Of a DNA stretch of 64,000 nucleotides, positions 60,502-64,000 are shown one piece after another. The translations under genes and the position numbers were made by a program. This DNA is from Pseudomonas synxantha BG33R (GTDB lineage Bacteria; Pseudomonadota; Gammaproteobacteria; Pseudomonadales; Pseudomonadaceae): positions 1,970,936 to 2,034,935 of the forward strand of contig NZ_CM001514.1 of the NCBI RefSeq assembly GCF_000263715.2, in the 5' to 3' direction. A model generated the notes under the pieces. It searched no databases, was not told the DNA's origin, and saw only the letters and a list, made by a program, of their open reading frames with translations. The first letter of the stretch is position 1. Every line of letters begins with the position of its first letter.

Positions 60502-60591
60502 TGTGGGAGGGGGCTTGCTCCCGATAGCGGTGTATCAGTCGACATAGTGGTTGAATGACAGATTGCTATCGGGAGCAAGCCCCCTCCCACA
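60502..60591. repeat. REP doublet between ttuD and glxR
   Basis: Two inverted copies of TGTGGGAGGGGGCTTGCTCC plus CGATAGC flank a 40-bp spacer. It lies inside the gcl-hyi-glxR-ttuD-pyk gene string, where it could form a stable mRNA hairpin separating expression of the upper and lower genes. Confidence 0.9.
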
Positions 60592-60613
60592 CTGGATTGC
60601 ATTCCAAGGTGGG

Positions 60614-61504
60614 TTACTTGTCGCGGATGGAGAAATTGGCCATATGCTCCAGGCCCTTGATCAGTGCCGAGTGGTCCCAGTTACCGCCGCCAATCGCCGT
60701 GCAGGTGCTGAACACTTGCTGGGTGCCGGCGGTGTTCGGCAGGTTGATCCCCAGTTCCTTGGCGCCGGCCAATGCCAGGTTCAGGTCTTTCTGGTGCAGG
60801 TTGATGCGAAAGCCCGGATCGAAGGTGCCCTTGATCATGCGTTCGCCATGTACTTCCAGAATCTTCGACGATGCAAAGCCACCCATCAGCGCTTCGCGCA
60901 CCTTGGCCGGGTCGGCGCCGTTTTTCGAGGCAAACAACAAGGCTTCGGCGACCGCCTGGATGTTCAGCGCGACGATGATCTGGTTGGCCACCTTGGCGGT
61001 CTGGCCATCGCCGTTACCGCCCACCAGGGTGATGTTCTTGCCCATGGCCTGGAACAGCGGCAATGCGCGTTCGAACGTCTGCGGTTCACCACCGACCATG
61101 ATACTCAAGGTACCGGCCTTGGCGCCGACTTCACCGCCAGACACCGGTGCATCCAGGTACTGCGCGCCGGTTTCGTTGATCTTCGCCGCGAACGCCTTGG
61201 TGGCGGTGGGGGAGATCGAGCTCATGTCGATCACTACTTTATTGGGTGACAGACCGGCGGCCACGCCATCGGCGCGCAACAGCACGTCTTCGACCTGTGG
61301 GGTGTCGGGCACCATGACGATGATGAATTCCGCTTCCTGGGCGACCTGCTGCGGGTTGGCCAAGGCGATGGCGCCGGCAGCAAGCAGCTCGGCGGGCGCT
61401 TTGCCGTGGTGCTCGGAGAGAAACAGTTGGTGACCGGCTTTCTGCAGGTTGGCGGCCATGGGTTGGCCCATGATGCCGGTGCCGATAAATCCGATTTTAG
61501 CCAT
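60614..61504 (-). CDS. glxR: 2-hydroxy-3-oxopropionate (tartronate semialdehyde) reductase
   Basis: A 296-residue beta-hydroxyacid dehydrogenase. The NAD(P)-binding loop is MAKIGFIGTGIMGQPMAANL, the substrate motif DAPVSGGEVGAKAGTLSIMV, and the catalytic Lys is in GQTAKVANQIIVALN. It reduces tartronate semialdehyde made by Gcl to D-glycerate. GAGGATTTTGATC precedes the ATG at 61504. Confidence 0.94.
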   Translation of the reverse strand: MAKIGFIGTGIMGQPMAANLQKAGHQLFLSEHHGKAPAELLAAGAIALANPQQVAQEAEFIIVMVPDTPQVEDVLLRADGVAAGLSPNKVVIDMSSISPTATKAFAAKINETGAQYLDAPVSGGEVGAKAGTLSIMVGGEPQTFERALPLFQAMGKNITLVGGNGDGQTAKVANQIIVALNIQAVAEALLFASKNGADPAKVREALMGGFASSKILEVHGERMIKGTFDPGFRINLHQKDLNLALAGAKELGINLPNTAGTQQVFSTCTAIGGGNWDHSALIKGLEHMANFSIRDK

Positions 61505-61523
61505 GATCAAAATCCTCTTTTAA

Positions 61524-61610
61524 TGTGGGAGCTGGCTTGCCTGCGATGGCATCAACCGGACCTGACTGATACACCGAGGTGTTTGCATCGCAGGCAAGCC
61601 CGCTCCCACA
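61524..61610. repeat. REP doublet of a second sequence class
   Basis: Inverted copies of TGTGGGAGCTGGCTTGCCTG (continuing CGATGGC/GCATCGCAGG) differ from the GGGGGCTTGCTCCCGAT class used elsewhere in the window. It lies between hyi and glxR. Confidence 0.85.
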
Positions 61611-61639
61611 TTGTTTTATGTTGTGTCAGTTGTCAGTTG

Positions 61640-62422
61640 TCAGATGGCGTTATGGGTCTTGAGCCAACCCAAACCCGCCTCGGTCGTGGTCAACGGCTTG
61701 TACTCACAGCCGACCCAACCCGCGTAACCAATGCGGTCCAGATGCTCGAACAGGAAGCGGTAGTTGATCTCACCGGTACCTGGCTCGTTGCGCCCCGGGT
61801 TGTCCGCCAGCTGGATATGGTTGATCTCACCCAGGTGCGTTTGCAGGGTCCGCGCCAGGTCGCCTTCCATGATTTGCATGTGGTAGATGTCGTATTGCAG
61901 GAACAGGTTGGCGCTGCCCACTTGCTCGCGAATCGACAGAGCCTGCGCCGTGTTGTTGAGGTAGAAGCCCGGAATGTCGCGGGTGTTGATCATCTCCATC
62001 ACCAGCTTGATACCCGCCGCCTGCAGCTTCTCGGCGGCGTACTTGAGGTTGGCGACGAAGGTTTTTTCCACGGTCTCGTCATCGACGCCTTGTGGCCGGA
62101 TACCCGCCAGGCAGTTGATCTGGGTATTGCCCAACACCTGGGCGTAGGCGATGGCCAGCTTGACCCCGGCGCGAAACTCCTCGACCCGGTCCGGGTGGCA
62201 GGCCAGGCCGCGCTCGCCCTTGGCCCAATCACCGGCCGGCAGGTTGAACAGCACCTGGGTCAGGCCGTTGGCATCGAGTTGCGCCTTGATATCGGCAGAG
62301 CTGAATTCATACGGGAACAGGTATTCCACACCCTCGAAGCCGGCATCGGCGGCTGCCTTGAAGCGAGCAAGGAAGTCCTGTTCGGTAAACAGCATGGACA
62401 GGTTGGCGGCAAAGCGCGGCAT
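61640..62422 (-). CDS. hyi: Hydroxypyruvate isomerase
   Basis: A 260-residue TIM-barrel isomerase of the xylose-isomerase-like family: MPRFAANLSMLFTEQDFLAR, VLFNLPAGDWAKGERGLAC, MEMINTRDIPGFYL, LQYDIYHMQIMEGDLAR and WVGCEYKPLTTT. It interconverts hydroxypyruvate and tartronate semialdehyde in glyoxylate metabolism. The ATG at 62422 follows AAGGAGAACCCT, 10 bp from gcl. Confidence 0.94.
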   Translation of the reverse strand: MPRFAANLSMLFTEQDFLARFKAAADAGFEGVEYLFPYEFSSADIKAQLDANGLTQVLFNLPAGDWAKGERGLACHPDRVEEFRAGVKLAIAYAQVLGNTQINCLAGIRPQGVDDETVEKTFVANLKYAAEKLQAAGIKLVMEMINTRDIPGFYLNNTAQALSIREQVGSANLFLQYDIYHMQIMEGDLARTLQTHLGEINHIQLADNPGRNEPGTGEINYRFLFEHLDRIGYAGWVGCEYKPLTTTEAGLGWLKTHNAI

Positions 62423-62432
62423 AGGGTTCTCC

Positions 62433-64000
62433 TTAATCGAGCAGGGAAATGGCAGTCGGCGCATCGTTGCCGACCAGGGCGAGGTCTTCGAATTCGTTGA
62501 CGGCGTTGATCTCGGTGCCCATGGAAATATTGGTCACTCGCTCCAGAATAATCTCAACGATCACCGGCACTTTGAATTCTTCGATCATTTCCTGAGCCTT
62601 GCGCAGGGCCGGTTGGATCTGGCCCGGCTCGAACACACGCAGCGCCTTGCAGCCCAGGCCCTCGGCGACGGCCACATGGTCGACGCCATAACCGTTGAGT
62701 TCCGGCGCGTTGAGGTTGTCGAAAGACAGCTGCACGCAGTAGTCCATTTCAAAGCCGCGCTGGGCCTGGCGGATCAGCCCCAGGTAGGAGTTGTTCACCA
62801 CCACGTGGATGTACGGCAGCTTGAACTGCGCGCCCACCGCCAGTTCTTCGATCATGAACTGGAAGTCGTAGTCGCCTGACAGCGCCACCACCTTGCGGCT
62901 CGGGTCGGCCTTGACCACGCCGAGTGCCGCCGGAATGGTCCAGCCCAGCGGGCCCGCCTGGCCGCAGTTGATCCAGTGGCGTGGCTTGTACACATGCAAA
63001 AACTGCGCACCGGCAATCTGCGACAGGCCGATGGTGCTGACGTAGCAGGTGTCTTTGCCGAACACCTGGTTCATCTCTTCGTACACGCGCTGCGGCTTGA
63101 CCGGCACGTTGTCGAAGTGCGTCTTGCGGTGCAGGGTGGCTTTGCGTTGCTGGCAGTCGTGCAGCCAGGCGCTGCGATCCTTGAGCTTGCCGGCGGCTTT
63201 CCATTCGCGGGCCACTTCAATGAACATCGTCAGCGCGGAACCGGCGTCGGAGACGATACCCAGGTCCGGGGTGAACACGCGGCCAATCTGCGTCGGCTCG
63301 ATGTCAACGTGAATGAATCTGCGCCCTTCGGTGTACACCTCCACCGAGCCGGTGTGACGGTTGGCCCAGCGGTTGCCGATACCCAGCACCACGTCCGACT
63401 TGAGCATCGTCGCGTTGCCATAACGGTGGGACGTCTGCAGGCCGACCATGCCGACCATCAGCGGGTGGTCATCGGGAATGGTGCCCCAGCCCATCAGGGT
63501 TGGGATTACCGGGATGCCGGTTAACTCAGCGAACTCCACCAGCAGCTCGCTGGCGTCGGCGTTGATCACGCCACCACCGCTCACCAGCAATGGGCGCTCA
63601 GCCTGGTCCAGCATCGCCAGGGCTTTCTCGACCTGAATGCGAGTGGCCAACGGCTTGACCAGGGGCAGTGGCTGGTAGGCGTCGATATCGAATTCGATCT
63701 CGGCCATTTGTACGTCGAACGGCAAGTCGATCAGTACCGGGCCTGGGCGCCCGGAACGCATTTCATAGAAAGCCTTCTGGAACGCGTAGGGCACCTGGCC
63801 GGGTTCGAGCACGGTGGTGGCCCACTTGGTCACGGGCTTGACGATGCTGGTGATATCGACGGCCTGGAAGTCTTCCTTGTGCATCCGTGCACGCGGCGCT
63901 TGCCCGGTGATGCACAGGATCGGAATCGAGTCGGCCGAGGCGCTGTACAGGCCGGTGACCATGTCGGTGCCTGCCGGGCCCGAAGTGCCGATGCACACGC
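62433..64000 (-). CDS. gcl: Glyoxylate carboligase (partial, N-terminus beyond window)
   Basis: More than 520 C-terminal residues of a ThDP-dependent enzyme of about 590. Visible are [20 protein letters not shown], the FAD-domain [39 protein letters not shown], and the ThDP-binding [20 protein letters not shown] with [13 protein letters not shown]. It joins two glyoxylates to tartronate semialdehyde plus CO2. Together with Hyi, GlxR, glycerate kinase and pyruvate kinase it carries glyoxylate (e.g. from allantoin or glycolate) to pyruvate. Confidence 0.95.
   Translation of the reverse strand, partial: VCIGTSGPAGTDMVTGLYSASADSIPILCITGQAPRARMHKEDFQAVDITSIVKPVTKWATTVLEPGQVPYAFQKAFYEMRSGRPGPVLIDLPFDVQMAEIEFDIDAYQPLPLVKPLATRIQVEKALAMLDQAERPLLVSGGGVINADASELLVEFAELTGIPVIPTLMGWGTIPDDHPLMVGMVGLQTSHRYGNATMLKSDVVLGIGNRWANRHTGSVEVYTEGRRFIHVDIEPTQIGRVFTPDLGIVSDAGSALTMFIEVAREWKAAGKLKDRSAWLHDCQQRKATLHRKTHFDNVPVKPQRVYEEMNQVFGKDTCYVSTIGLSQIAGAQFLHVYKPRHWINCGQAGPLGWTIPAALGVVKADPSRKVVALSGDYDFQFMIEELAVGAQFKLPYIHVVVNNSYLGLIRQAQRGFEMDYCVQLSFDNLNAPELNGYGVDHVAVAEGLGCKALRVFEPGQIQPALRKAQEMIEEFKVPVIVEIILERVTNISMGTEINAVNEFEDLALVGNDAPTAISLLD

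Overview
The window reads as chromosome of a Pseudomonas of the fluorescens group. The evidence is dense GC-rich coding, REP doublets of the GTGGGAGGGGGCTTGC type, and familiar Pseudomonas gene orders: ohrR-ohr, the complete ccmABCDEFGHI operon beside a FliK-like/FlhB-like pair, and gcl-hyi-glxR-glycerate kinase-pyk. No rRNA, tRNA, CRISPR array, prophage or intact insertion sequence was seen. All identifications come from reading the translated sequence; no database search was run.

Layout. 0-8 kb: peroxide sensing (ohr, ohrR), two LysR regulators around a TSUP permease, a YcaQ/AlkX-type glycosylase, class II DAHP synthase, a spermidine synthase-like protein and a crotonase. 8-19.4 kb: a DEAD-box RNA helicase with a structured leader, DODA dioxygenase, thiopurine methyltransferase, HtpX, AlaA, several oxidative-repair enzymes (MsrB, glutathione peroxidase, free-Met-sulfoxide reductase), a hybrid kinase and an AAA ATPase. 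19.4-24.3 kb: a BvgAS/EvgAS-like phosphorelay (1215-residue kinase, LuxR-type regulator, lone receiver). 24.5-34.9 kb: dgt, a yqjDEK-like operon, an ammonium transporter, a K+/H+ antiporter, a glutaredoxin, a small gene behind an SOS box, a pseudouridine synthase and molybdenum-cofactor genes. 34.9-44.4 kb: FlhB-like, FliK-like and the cytochrome c maturation operon.

44.4-53.3 kb is the accessory part. It starts with a REP doublet that abuts a deletion remnant of phnM still translationally coupled to phnN, the only survivor of a phosphonate (C-P lyase) operon. Then come AT-rich spacers and four tandem genes of one RTX/serralysin family in the order protease, protease-less partner, protease, protease-less partner. 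Both proteases have intact zinc and Met-turn motifs and carry unusual proline-rich tails after the RTX domain. The fourth gene is split by a single 35-bp unit inside an array of twenty 36-bp coding repeats. This looks like a duplicated two-gene module of a secreted metalloprotease plus a non-catalytic RTX partner, and it is the most unusual content of the window. No type I secretion genes or AprI-type inhibitor lie next to it.

53.3-64 kb: an MFS exporter, a sulfate-binding protein, a voltage-gated-type ion channel, a urea transporter, and the glyoxylate-to-glycerate pathway operon ending in pyruvate kinase. Four REP doublets mark the boundaries of the accessory block and of the genes after it.
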